Shown here: positions 47,243-60,180 of the stretch, piece after piece
How the letters are laid out: the number at the start of each line of letters is the position of its first letter
Numbering within the stretch: position 1 is the first letter of the stretch
Assembly: GCA_024362935.1 (NCBI GenBank)
Contig: JANCRA010000014.1
Coordinates: forward strand, 6,095,001 to 6,159,000
Length of the DNA stretch: 64,000 nt
From: Setophaga petechia
Lineage: Eukaryota > Chordata > Aves > Passeriformes > Parulidae
Reading direction: 5' to 3'
Program-made: the position numbers and the translations under genes
Notes under the pieces: generated by a model
Seen by the model: only the letters and a program-made list of their open reading frames with translations
Told to the model about the DNA's origin: nothing
Databases searched by the model: none

Positions 47243-50200
47243 TTGCAAGTGAATCTGTACAAAAATAGCTGATGTTTGTTGGACAGTATAGAGCCACTAT
47301 TAAATGTAATTGTAGAAACTGTCCTGAAACTTAAAATCTACATCAAAGATCTTTCATATAATGCTCTGATTATACAGAAATATCAAAATACAGTCTTTGA
47401 CTTTGTGCAGCACATAAATCCCCCAGCCAATTGTGTGCACAGAGGTTTGTAAACTCGATTGCACAAAAAAAGCCCCAAACCCAAAATATTTTTATTGTCA
47501 TGTTAAAACCTGCTTTTCCAGGAGGAATCATGGTGGATTTTTTATTGGTTTCTGGGTGAACCTGCCAGCATTTGAGACTTCAGGAAAGGACATGAGAGCT
47601 CAACACCTTAAAAACCTTTCTGGAAGAAGTTGCTGTGCACCATTCATGCCTTCTCCAGCTGTGGAAGGCAGGAAGGAGCAATAACTCTGGAGTCTGTGGA
47701 CACCAGGGGAGATCTGTGTGCCCTCATTTCACAAGAGAGAATCTCCCATCATGAAACACAGGCTGCCTCCTCCTGTAGGGCTGGAGGCTTTAATGGGTCA
47801 CTGCTCCCAGTCTCCCCCTGTTCCATAAACCCAGCAGACTTTGATACACAAGCTGCCTTTATCATCCTGACTGACAAATCCCCTGTCTCAAAGAGTGGTT
47901 TGATGTTCATAATGATCACATTTCTTCCCAACAAGAATTAGGACGAGTGTCTCCCAACAGCATCATGGCCCCAAGGAATGATGGTGGGGAAAAGAGGGGC
48001 ATTCTACAGGACAGGAGTTTATCACTGCAAATAACTCTCCATCACCCAAATTACTGTGCTCCAGAAAACACTCTGTCTCCTTTTTGACCGAGTCAAGAGG
48101 AAGAAAGGCCAGCCCACGACTTGGCACACAACAAGGCACAGGAGAACGAGCAGGCTGAGGATCAATACAAACCAAATAGAGGTGACATTAATTGCCTGGA
48201 GCATTAATAGACCATGTGAGAGAGTAGAAACCAGCTTAATTTTGAAAGCCAAGGGTGTTTGCCTGCCTTTTGTGCTTGGGTTTTGCTAGAATGGACATAA
48301 ATGTCCCTTTTGTCTGCAGGGCTCCAGCAGAGAGGCAGCAGCAGAAGGTCTCCCCGGGTGCTCCATGGGGGTGGATGCAGCCTTGGGCACCCCAGGATGC
48401 ACAAGATGAGTTAGTTGTACCACATTGTTGTTCCTTCATTTTTTTAATACTTGGCAGCATGCTCCAGTGCCTCTTAATGGGTTCATTGTAGCTATTCTAA
48501 ACTAAAAATAAAACCAAAACAACCAACCAATCACCAAACCCACCCAAATCTAAATATATAAAACTTCAGTTTTAAAAGCTTGTTTTTTCCAGGGTTACTC
48601 GATCTGTTACTCAGGATGAATCCCACTTAGACCATGGCTTCAATGTTTTTCCCTCAAGATCAGTGATTGATGTACACTTTGTGATTCTAGAGGAATAATA
48701 AATAAACAAATAAATAAAATTCCATAGGAACGTCTTGTGCTGGCAAGCCCAAATGTGGAGCTTCAGCCCTTGTGAGTGGCCTTTGAGAGCCCCCTGTAGC
48801 TGTTGACTGGTAAAGATTGAAGAAGTTTTGTTAGTCTCACCACAAACATTTACATTCTGGACCCTCTCGCCAATGAAATCAGCTGGCAGAGCTTCAGTGA
48901 AGTTCAGGCAGCAAAGTGCAGGCTCTGTGCAGCCCTGCTGCTCAGGGCCCCACTCACCTCCTCTCTACCGTGGCAGAATATTTATTTTAACGTTTGACAG
49001 TATCTATCAGATTTTAGAGAGCTTGTTTAATGACCTTTTCCAAAATCTTCCATTCATTTCTTCAGTTTCTCACTTTCTCTCTCTTTTTCTTTTTAAAATA
49101 AATTACTGTTATAAAAACAAATCCAGCAGAAGGGAAAATATTCAGTGCCTAGAAACTGAAAAATTGAGTATTTGCTTTTTATGGGGCACTGGAGTCTTCT
49201 AAAATACAGAACTGTTAGAAAACTTAAATGCTGAGGACAAAAAAGTTCACTCAGTAGCTATGCAAATACACTACAGTTTTGAATCTCTTTGAAAAATAAT
49301 TTAAATACTTGTGTTTCAATTTATGGTCTTAAAATGCCTGAAAAACACATTCCTACTTTTTAAATGGATTTTTTTAAGCGAGTCTTAAATACACTTTGAT
49401 TATTTCCATTCTTGACATTATGCCTACTCAGGTATTTTGTACAGCAATTTGAAAGCAGAAAGGCAATTCCTAGCAATACCAACAGGTATATATTGATTTA
49501 ACAAACACCTCCTCTTAAAGATGCACTTTCTTCTTCCCATGGAAGAGAAAATGTGAATTTAAACTGAATAAAGCCAAAAGCTAAAACACATTGTCTATAA
49601 TGATTTCTTTGATGGAGAAAGCTCAGGTTCAAGTTCATTATCTTGGTATTTTCAGAGGAGTTTGCCTGCAGCTTTTAGGAACAACATTTAACTGAATTTT
49701 ATATGTGAACATTAAAGAAACAGTAATGCACAGGTATAAAATAAGTGATCAAACTGAAAGTAAAGCGTACAGCTTTCTCCCTGTTAGCCTACACTGTTAT
49801 TATCTTTTCAGAAGATGTCAAAACCTTTTCTCAGGAATTCTCATTTTTCATACATTTTGGAAGTAGGTACAATTACTTTAACAGCTCTCTATAGCACTAA
49901 GACATCTGTAGCAAAAACGGTTATTTACTTCAAAGCCAGAAGATTTTGCAGGCAGAAAGGAATGACAGGCAGAAACAGAGGGCCAGAGACTCTGCTGCTG
50001 AACCTCTGTGTTTAATGAAACACAAATATGAAGAATATTTTATGTAAATGTGTATTTACAAAGGACAAAATGCATTTGTAGGCATGTATACTATATAACC
50101 AGAGGCCATAGCAATTAGCATTCTCTTTTCAATTCCTGACTGGAGCTTTAGTGTAAAAACACAAACTGGAACGTGCATTACGTTATTTCATCCAAGTCTG

Positions 50201-51479
50201 AATATTGTCCCAGTTTTAAGCACATGTCCCTGATCTCTTGAAAGTGGGAGTTATATGAAAAATACCTTGAAGTCCAATTCTTGTAATACTGAGGGAAACA
50301 CAGACATCAACATCTATTGCACCCATGCAGTGCAGGCTCAGGGGAAAAGGTGGTTAAAGGTACTTGGGAAGAAAAGGGTTCATGCTGTAAAGATAACTAT
50401 GTTTGAAGGAATACAGCCATAGAAATCAGCTTGGAGATTAGACACTAAAGTCATCACAGCTCTGTGGCAGCCTTAATTTATACCTTAAACATTTATGTGC
50501 AAACTCCCCTTTTCCTCCTCCTTCCCCTTCTGCTCTTAAATTTCTCAGCTCTTCAAGAAGCCAAACCTCTCGTGTGGTGCTGGTCCCTCCCTCAGCACCA
50601 ATGAGACCCCTCAATGTACCAACCCAAAAGTGTACTTTGAAGTGGTTTTAAAACAGATGGAACAAGGAAAAGAAAGTTTTTTCCAGGTTCAAATTCAAAA
50701 CATTTTATGAGAGTCAAAGCTTTATGCTGGCAAAGTGGCAGAAGGCAATTCTGCAAGCAAGGAGCAGCATCATTCACAGCAAGGACTTGCAGTGGCCAGG
50801 GTGCAGGGGATGCTCAGGTGAGGGAATCTGTTTACATTTATTTTCCTTTATCAGCATGAGAACAAGGCACACATGGCTTTGTCTGGTGTGCAAAAAGCCA
50901 GGCACATCCCTTTACTGATCCCACAGAATTTCTGTCCCAGTTTGTCACTAGCAGGGCCACAATCTCCTGGTCTGACTGAGCTGTCTCACACCCAGAGCTT
51001 CTTCTTGGAACTCTACTGATGACTGAAATGTGTTTTGAGTTGAAGACAAAATAGCCCACAGATTCTGCTAAACTGGAGAAAAAGGAAATACAACAAGAAA
51101 AAGGTGATAAATAATCACTCAGAGGCTTAGAAAAAACGAACATATTTGGTGGAACTTTAAAACACTTGCTTTATGAGTGAGCTGCCCTTGGACTCTGTTC
51201 TGCTGCCAGATGTACAAGAAAAGCCAATATTGTTGTCCTATTCTCAATTGTCATACCTGAACATTGCTGACTGATTTTACACACAGGTATAACATTTCCC
51301 AATTTGCATTTTTACAAGTTGACATCAACTCAAACATTGTTATCTAGTCTGATCATTTCACAAACTGCTATGTGAGATACTGAAATAGATAGGATAATTA
51401 AAATAACACATGTGAACCTATGATAATTTGTCCCTCCAATGTTTAGTCCCATTACATCCCATGATATATTTACAGCATT
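47243..51479. other. Unique non-coding DNA, no gene seen
   Basis: Includes an A/C-rich patch at 48500-48545 and an AAAT-like run at 48696-48720. Frames of up to 124 codons (48828-49202) show no domain. Sense and antisense frames overlap at 47960-48490. No transposon was recognised. Confidence 0.5.
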
Positions 51480-51600
51480 TTCATCACTGGGACCAGGGAC
51501 TGACCCCCCCAGCTCCATTCTTCTGTCAGGGAATTGCAGAGTGAGGTCCCCCCAAACCTCCTTTCCTCCAGGCTGAGCCCCCCCCAGCTGCTCCTCTTCA
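51480..51600 (-). mobile_element. CR1 LINE internal fragment
   Basis: On the minus strand the order is GAGCAGCTGG, then GCTCAGCCTGGAGGAAAGG, then a GGGGGGACCTCACTCTGC segment, then AATTCCCTGACAG, then GGGGGGTCAGTCCCTGG. This follows the end of the reverse transcriptase region into the 3' UTR of avian CR1, where the familiar text is 'ctcagcctggagaaaaggaggctcaggggggacct'. Both ends are truncated, so the 3' terminus is missing. It is non-functional. Confidence 0.85.
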
Positions 51601-54600
51601 GGTTTGTGCTATTTGCACACATCTTTGCTCTTTTGGGCCTGAATTTGAACTATTTGCATAGTTCCAAACAAAACCCATCTGAGGAAGGTGGAACATTTTC
51701 CTGTGAAGAAGGTAACAGAATTTGATGTGCTCCTGGAGAATTGTCCTTCCAAAACTGAGAGCTGCCACGCTGGGGTCTCGCTGCCCTGAGAGAGGCTCAG
51801 CAGTGCTGGAAAGAAGCATCTGTCCTATATTGGGATGGAAGCTCAGCACCTGTAACACAACTCAGAGGTGCTGCAAAGGTACCAGGAACAGTTTTGGTTT
51901 GGTTTGTATCTGCTACAACCACGAGCTCTCACTCAGAGCAGGAGCGTGGCATCAACAGGTCAAACAGAAGAGTCACATGAGAATTTGGGGACACAGCTCA
52001 GGGCTCTAAGATGCAGCCACAAGGAATGATCAGGATAAAAAATATTTAACAGATCTGCATGGTACTAGGTTTTGTTAAGGGGATGGTAGAAAAAGCAGCT
52101 TTTTTGAAGAGATGCTTTACAGAGCTGAATACACACCAAGCACTGCAAATGCTGCTCCCACTGAGATCAGAACAGAGGTTTATTCTTCCTTTATCAGATT
52201 TGCCTCCCAAGTCTCCTTAGAGCAAAAAGCACCACCACATACACACAGAAGTCTCATCTTTAAAACCTAAGGCCCTGCACTAAGCTATCCTCTGGAAATA
52301 AAAAAAAAGGGGAGAGATTAAAAAAAAACCCAAACTAACACATATATTTTTCTGTCCCTATGTCTTGGAAAGAGGAGATTTGTCACACAGGCTTTTCCTC
52401 ACTCCCTAAAGGCAAACATTGGATATTGTTACACTCTCCCCTCTCTGAGGGCATAAAGTTGAAATAAAGACACATCTGCCTGCTGCCCCCTGCCAGAAGA
52501 AAGGGGAGGGGGATAAAAAAACCACAGAAATCAAATTGTAAACATTAATTCTCATTTTAAAAATAATCTAATATCTTAACTGGACTGAATCACTTGATAC
52601 TAAACAAACCTATTTTGTTCAGTCTATTGATGTCTGCACAGTGAAAAAATAAAGTATTCATAAATTATATAAATACCTTCTTAAGACTGTTTTTCAAACT
52701 TCAAGTTTTGTCTAAACCTTGATAAATACTTCTAAACTCTTCTGAAATTGAAATGGCAAGAATTAAAGTTTCAGCAACAGTGTTAATCAATGAAGAAAAG
52801 CAGTAAAACAAATGAGGCTGTTTTGCCTCCTGAATGTGCCATTTCAATACAGCATATTTCTGCAGATGTTTGTTCAAAAAGCAGTGTTTTTCCTGTGGGC
52901 CTAAATATCCTCATTATAAAGTTTAAAAAAAAAAAATCTATGCTTAAAAAAAAAAATGAAACAAAAGAGAGCATAGTTCTTAAAAAATTATTGAATTACC
53001 TTCCCCTCTGATAAAAAGGGTTTAAGTAGAATAAATGCAGATTTTGGGTGAAAACAATGGTCTGTTTCTCAAGCTGTAGTGATTGCTAATCAGATTTAGA
53101 AATCTATGAAAACAAAAGAGGAAAGAAAGTAAAAAAGGGAAACAAGGAGGAGAATATGAATGAGACCGAGAGCAGGTATGAAGCAAAACTTCTTTTTCCC
53201 ACAATTAAATAACAACAACATAAAACAAAACTAAACCATGTTCCCTGTAACTGAGGACAAGCCTAGCATCATTTGACAGTCAGTAAAGAGTAATTGTACA
53301 AGCTTTTGTTAATGTGTTCCACCAGGATTTCTCTGAGCACTTGAAGCTGTTCATTGGTTTTGCATAATAAAGCCAACCTGAGATCAGACACAACAAAACT
53401 CCATTATTCCCATACGTATTTCAGTACAGAAGTCTGAAAGTGCTCTTTGGAATTACTGTCATGATCAGCATAGAAGGATTTGCAGATGTAATAAAATCAA
53501 GGGAAAGCATCCCCAACTCCATCTCTCCTCGTTTTCTTCCGAGAACAAACTTTCAAAGAAGGAATCATGAAGATTATTGGGACAGAGCTCTGCTGGGAGC
53601 CAAGACTTTTGTCACATCAGTAAATTTAAATCATATATCTATTTATACATATCTATATCATGTATATCATTGCATCTATTATTCACTGAATTATTAAAAT
53701 CTGGTTGATGTGCACTAAATAGGAGAAAGACCAATTCCAGCTCCATGGAAATTTGCAGAGTTTCTCAAGGCCAAGTTAAAATTTACTTATGCAGCAGATG
53801 CCCAAAGGGTCTTTTGATTTCAAGAGCTACCTGAGCCAGGAACTGCTCTAAACTTTAACAAATCAGGCACAAAAAAACCTTCCAATTACCTAATTTTACT
53901 ACAACAGCCATAGCAAAATAACTGCTTCTCTCGTTATTTGTAGTTAGCCTAACAATACTTCAGGGATTGTCTCTTTCCTGGGTTTCTGTTCAGGGTTTTT
54001 TTGTGCTGTACTAAAACAAAAGCCACAAATTCTATCTTGAGCTATTTGTGGAGTGGCCAGCTGTCTGGGATATTAAACTCCCAGAGGAAGAGGGGAACCT
54101 CCAAACAAACCAAATTCCATATATCTCACTCTTTTATCACTTGACCCTAAAAAAATAAGTGCTGATAAGAGAGGACATATTCACATACAAAGTGCTTTAT
54201 TTAAACAATTTTTTCCCACTTCTTCAACATAGCACTTCAACATCCTGGGAAAAGCAGAAAATTGGGTGTTTTTTATTATTATTTTTAATATGTACTTCGC
54301 ATCTGGATAATAAAGGGATATTTCTTATCATGGGAAAGAGAGAATTTCTTTCTTTAATCTCCTCCTGTTGGAACAAGACAATGTCACCCTAAAGTGTCAG
54401 GTGGAATTTATTTCACTGAGCTAACAACACTAATTTCCTTACCCTGTTGTTCCTTTAAAGCTTTGAGAGTCTACACACAAATGTCTCTGAAATGTAGTTC
54501 ATTTTGAACACAAGGAGGGAAGAGGAGGAATAGACAATCTTATCTCACCAGAAAATCTTCATAGAAGCACATGTCCCTAAAGAAGAAAGGCTCTGTGCTT

Positions 54601-54920
54601 GTAATTTCATTCAATATTTCTTTTCAAGCATTTGAATAATGGGCTTTACAGAATATCTTTTTTGATACTAACTGATCTTTATAACTAATAAAACCCTCTT
54701 ACTGGGCTTTGGTGCTTACATCTAGAATCCACAAAGTGTCTTTTACAAATATTATATTACAAATAATAACCCTAGCTAATTATACATAATAAATAACCTC
54801 ACCTTTCAAACCTCCCCATACATCACTTTGCTAAATAATAATCACAGCTTTAAGCTGTCTAAAAGCATGACATTAGAGTGGGGGATCTCTCTGGTAAGGG
54901 ATCCCAAACTATCCAGCAAC
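51601..54920. other. Unique AT-rich non-coding DNA
   Basis: A-runs near 52922-52956 and an AT-rich TATATC-like tract at about 53628-53670. Short frames lack domains. Nothing else recognised. Confidence 0.5.
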
Positions 54921-55150
54921 ATCCCTGTCATGAAAAGCACTGCTTAACCCTTCCTGGCGTGGGCTTTTATGAGCTGGGATGTTGGTTGTCCCCTTTGCCA
55001 AGCCATGGGGCCAGCACAGCCCAGCCCCAGCAGGGTGGGACCCCTCAGACCCCAAAGCTGCTGCCAGGAGCCTGGCATGGCACAGCTGAGCCTGGGCAAG
55101 GCAGCAGGAGCTGCACAAACTCCGATCTCAGAGCTCCTCTTTCCTAATTA
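54921..55150. other. GC-richer block with overlapping chance ORFs
   Basis: Three frames (54878-55147 and 54969-55151 on plus, 54909-55118 on minus) overlap in Gly/Pro/Ala-rich translations. CpG is rare. This resembles the patches at 6.3, 36.5 and 39.6 kb and not a conserved exon. Confidence 0.4.
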
Positions 55151-58100
55151 GGACTTTAAACAATAGGTGGTGAAAATTCAGGAGCAACAGCTATTATGTA
55201 TTAGCTTTCATTTCTGTGCATTGATTGAGCTTATGTTGTTTTATGTGTGCGATGAAAGGGCAAATCAAAACCCATTTCTCTTTTTTGTCAATTCTCTTTC
55301 TCTTTTTCAACTATTTATCTTCATATTGTATTGCAGCAACAGATGGCACATTAAAAATGAATTCACTTTTTGGGAACTGTATACTGTGCAGCTTATTCTT
55401 ACCATCTAAAATGACGATGTAATTAAATTTCTTTTGGGAAGGTATCTATAAAATACAGTAACATAATGCCCACTTAAGGAACAAGACACTTTACAATAGA
55501 AGCACCTGGGGAAGAACACAAGTCTTCCTGGCAGAGAAACTCTTGGCATGGATGTTTTCATAAGACTTGCTGACCCAGTTTAAAAAGTGTGTGTATATAT
55601 ATGTATAAACATATAGATATATCACTCAGCTTATTTCCCTCTCTGATTTTCTTAGAGGAGTAAGTTACAAGAGTTTTCTACATTAATTTCCCCTGGTATG
55701 TTTGCAAACAATTCACTGGATAACATTATTCTTTTAAAAAATAGCTCTCAATAATAATAAATAACAAATAAATAACATCATTGCTAGCAAGCACTAGCAC
55801 AGGTCAATACAGGTCAGTTTACATGCAATGCCATCAATGTACACTTAGCAAGGTGCTTAGGAAAAATAACCTCCTAATCACGTGAAAAATTACATTTTCA
55901 GGCTCATAACATTTTAAACCCTACTCAGGGGGTCACATTTGAGGAGTAACAAGCCAGGATAACACACGGGTGAGAAACTTTCCCTGCCAGCATTAACGTG
56001 TTTGCCACCAACAGAAAACAATAGGTTAAATTCCTTCAAAGCACAGTGCCCAATTTGGTGACAATTAATCAGCTCAGATAGGAGAATCATAGGAATATCA
56101 GCTTTATAGACCCAGAATAAACAGCAGCATGAAATACATTCCTTCCCTATGATCAACAGCACCTCACAATTACAGTGAGAGTCATTAGCAGGCTGTAGAA
56201 AAAAGGAAAGCAAATGTGTAGGAGGAGGGACAGGTCACACTGAAGCTGCCTTTTTATTAATCATCATTATAGGCAGGGAAAGAAGAAATATTAAGTTTCT
56301 GTTCCTATGAAATGTATTAGTCATTATTTTTTAAACTTGATTATCTGTTTTCCAATTCTGAAATCTCTTTCAGATTCTTGAGTGAAAAATAAACAAACAC
56401 CAAATATATTAAAAAAAAAACGTAAACAAAAACTGTTCAACAAAGCAGTTACACACAAATCACAGAGAAACCAGTAATACATGATGTGATCGTGTCTGAT
56501 AAGTAATTTCTACCTCAGGACCAAGTTTCAGTTATACCACCTTTATTTTCTTTGGTTTTCTACTGCAGCCCCACTTTGCTACATTAGCCTCTCTTTAGGA
56601 AAAAAGAAATTAATCTAGGAGAATTTACCTTTTAATAGAAAAAAATTTTAAAAACAAATTCAAACATAACTGCATCTTCACTTTTTCTTCAGGCCAAGAA
56701 TAACAAAACTAGACAGTACTTTTGATATTTTCACCTACCTTAAAATATTCCATTAGATAGGACAGAGCAAATAATCTCTGGGAAAAGGGAATGGATAACT
56801 TTCCCACCACTAAAGGGGTTAAAAAAATACAGAAAACCCTACAGATATACATGCTCCTTGCTCTTTAAAATATTGCAATATGAGTCTGGGGGATTTTTTT
56901 GAAGTGCTGTTGTTGGAAATTTCCTGTGCCTACATGAAAGATGGTATTTAAACTGCTGTAACTTGGCCGAGTCAAAAGCAATTTGCAGGAGGACACTGAA
57001 AGGCAAATATATACATACAAGGGACAGGTCTGCTAACATGTTAAATAAACCACACTAACACACAGAACCTGACAGTTCCTTTCTCAAAATAAATACATTT
57101 GAAAGTAAATACATTGTCCTGTTGAACCAGGCTGCATTTGGCATCTCTGCTTTCCCTCCTCCCACCCCCCAAGAGTGTGTCAAGGATGTTTTCATCCCCC
57201 TGTTTGTCTGTCTCTCCTAATCAGGAGGCTGTCGTTGTACTGAGCAAGTCGGGGTATTTAGTGGAAATCAAGATGGATTTAGTTTGGAATTAAGTAGATC
57301 CCCATGACAGGAAATATTAAGAGATGATGGATGTCTGACAAATATTTAAATTAAAAAACAAAAAAAAAAAAAAAATCAACTCCCATTTCAGAAGGCAGTC
57401 TGCAAAGCTAGATTTATGGAACTGAACTTTAAACTTAAAGGAACATATTTTTCAAGGCTTTATGTATTAGCAACATTGCATTTAATTTAGAGATTAAATA
57501 AACACTAGTTTGAGGCAGTCCACCAGGGCTGAAATGCTTCATGGGGGCAGGCTCACAGTTTTGAGACTATGAAATATGTCTCCTATTTTGACACTATTGT
57601 AATAGCATAGTTGTTCACTTTCCTTGTTTCCATGGGGTTTATGGTCCATAAAGTTTAATAACAATCTTAACAGCTGAACAGTGAGCACACATCTCTGGGA
57701 GGCTTGGTAAGAAACAGGATCTGAATTTTATCCATGTAATTTTTAGTGGCAGCATATGTCCTTTCCTCACCACTGTCCACAAACACCCACATCACTAAAG
57801 AAGGCACCAAACAACACTGACTCACCTCAGCAAAGGGGCCACACACCCTCATATCCTCCAGGAGCTGAGTGGACAGCACCCAAAACACCAGCTCAGACTA
57901 CAAAATTGCTGAATTTCAGGAAAATTAAAGAAAAGGCTTAATCAATAGGTCCCACAGGAAAAACATCCAGGAGCACCCAGTGGTTTTCTTCCATCTGAGC
58001 TGGTACCAAAAAACCCAAAATGTCTTGGGTGCTCGTAGACCTTCTGCTCTAAGAGGTGCAGAGCTCCCTCCTCACTCATCTTTCTCCACTCCCACAAGAT

Positions 58101-59705
58101 GAGGCAGGAAAGCTTCAGTTCCTCACAGAACTGGCCCCTAGGCTGTGCCTTGACTTTAAAGGCACTGCTTTCCATAAAAAGTGACTGAAAAGGGCCTTAT
58201 TTTGGTGCAAAGAGAGGAAGGGCTCTCCCCAAAACAACATCCACGCCTGTACACATCTTTTCCAGAAAAGACACAGGCCCACATCTGAGGTAGCACAAAA
58301 CAGAGGGCAAAGGACTAAACAAACCACAGGAGACTCTTCACCAGAGGGCAGGTTCCCAAAACGACTGCAGCACACCCCAAACCTCCATCTCACTCCAGCC
58401 TCGGACTGGCTCATCTTTGGAAATTCCTTTCTTTCCAGCTACCACCAAAAAAAAAAAAACCAACCAAAAAAACAACCAGCTAGAAAAGCTGGCAAATCTG
58501 AGAGCCCTAAAACCAATGTGGGATTCACCTGCATCTCCCCAGGCATCAGGTTCAGGAGATGAGCCAGGAGCCAGCCCTTGCTGGCTTTGCCTGGCTTTCA
58601 CCTTGGCTCAGGTGGGTTCTGATCTGAGTGTATGGATCTGCCTCAGGGACTGGGTTCTTTCCAGGCAGGGAAAGCAGTGCCACTGATTTGTGATCTGGAT
58701 CAGAAATTAAAAATTGCATATTAATAATAATAATGGTTAAAAGTTAGCCTGAGATCTCTTTTATACAGTCTGATGGGAAGCTTTAGGCGATACAACCCAC
58801 ACTGGAAGAAAGAGAAAACACTTTCTCCCCTTTGACTGACTGGAGTCCCAAATGTTGAAGAACTGTGTTGATTCAAGCCAATCACAGATAAGGCCCTCTG
58901 TCTACTGATAATGTTCCACCTGTTACACTATTTTCATTATTTTTAAGGGTTCTTTTGGAAAATAGAAGTAAAAGGGAACATTCAACTTTCAAACCTGGAT
59001 TTACATAACAATTTGTAAGGAGGAGCTCTATACTAGTACAGAATATTAAATGATTTTCCCCTTTTTAAATAATTGAATAGATTTCAACTTGATTGTGTCT
59101 CTTTAACATTTCAGTAGATCTTTTTTTTTTCAATGAATTTGACACATCAAGTAATATCAGAGTAAATCTACCTAAAATATTTACAATTACTTGCAAGATA
59201 TTTTCATATGAACCAGTAAATTGAAACTTCCTCTCAAAGGAGAGACATAAAAAAGTCATTTTTATGGTGGTTATTGTAATTTTAATAGGCAATTTCATAG
59301 GTAAACAGAAGTGCTTGATCTCCATTCACTACTGTATAACAGGCTGTGCTGCATATCTAATGGAATCACATGGATTTGTGTACAAAATGAACAAGAATTA
59401 TAAATGGCTCCTTCTGTGATTTAATCTCTACATGTTTATGTACCTCAGCTACAGTGCCTGAGAAGAAAACACAGCACACATTTGTATCACACAAACAGGC
59501 AGCCCACTCCTCTGGGGAATAAAGCTTTAAGAAGAAAAGGTTCCAGTTTGGCACTGAAGCAGCTGCTCAGCAGAAGGAGCCGTGCTCACATTTTCAGAGT
59601 AGCCTCCATCCAAGCTGGTTCACTGGAATGCATGCAAGCTCAAAAAGATCTGAAATTTGTGTGGGCAAATGACACTTTCATGGCTGGAGTAGATTAATGG
59701 AGTAA
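55151..59705. other. Unique AT-rich non-coding DNA, no gene seen
   Basis: Contains a GT/AT tract (55586-55623), AAT-type repeats (55748-55775), a 16-nt A-run (57360-57375) and an A/C-rich run beginning at 58447. The stretch 57180-57520 is repeat-free apart from the A-run and keeps CpGs (CTGTCGTTGTAC, AAGTCGGGGTA), which is weakly suggestive of a constrained element. No frame has a domain. Confidence 0.45.
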
Positions 59706-60180
59706 TAGATTTAAAGGCTAGAAGGGATCATTATGATCATCTACTATGACCTTCTGTTTAACAGAATTTAGCCAAGGGATTCCCGCATCCAGCCCATGGC
59801 TCATAACTTCTGGTTGAGCTACAACCAATATCCTTTAGAAAGACATTCAATCTTGATTTAGGGACTTCAAGTGATGGAGAAGTCACTACATTCCCTGGCA
59901 AGTTGTTACAGTGCTTAATTGCACTGTTTCTTTTTTCTTTTTTATAATTTTAAAACTACAATTTGTGCAGTTTCAGCCCAGCCACTTTATCTCCTCCTGC
60001 TACATTAAAAGCCCTTTACTAGCAGAAGTTTTCTCCAAGCAAAGAATATCTTCATCTTTTCCTCACAGACAGTGCTGCTTTATTCTTCTGCTATGGGACA
60101 AAAGTTCTCATCATTCTCACAGGTCTTTTCTGAAATCTCCAAACTCTTTACATGTGAACACCAACACTAGTACTTGTCAA
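59706..60180 (-). mobile_element. Ancient CR1 LINE, turtle/crocodile-like type, about 470 bp
   Basis: The plus strand carries, in order: AGATTTAAAGGCTAGAAGGG, ATCATTATGATCATCTACTA, AAAGACATTCAATCTTGATT, GACTTCAAGTGATGGAGAAG, CAAGTTGTTACAGTGCTTAA, TACATTAAAAGCCCTTTACT, CATTCTCACAGGTCTTTTCTG and GTGAACACCAACACTAG. This is the reverse complement of the 3' half of an old CR1 type familiar from turtle and crocodilian genomes, in correct order with small gaps. It is inactive. It is the longest readable transposon copy in the window. Confidence 0.85.

Noticed and set aside
58441..58480. A-rich run flanked by CCAGCTA on both sides as a retroposon with target duplication
   Set aside because: The shared 7-mer is too short and there is no element body between the copies other than the A/C run.
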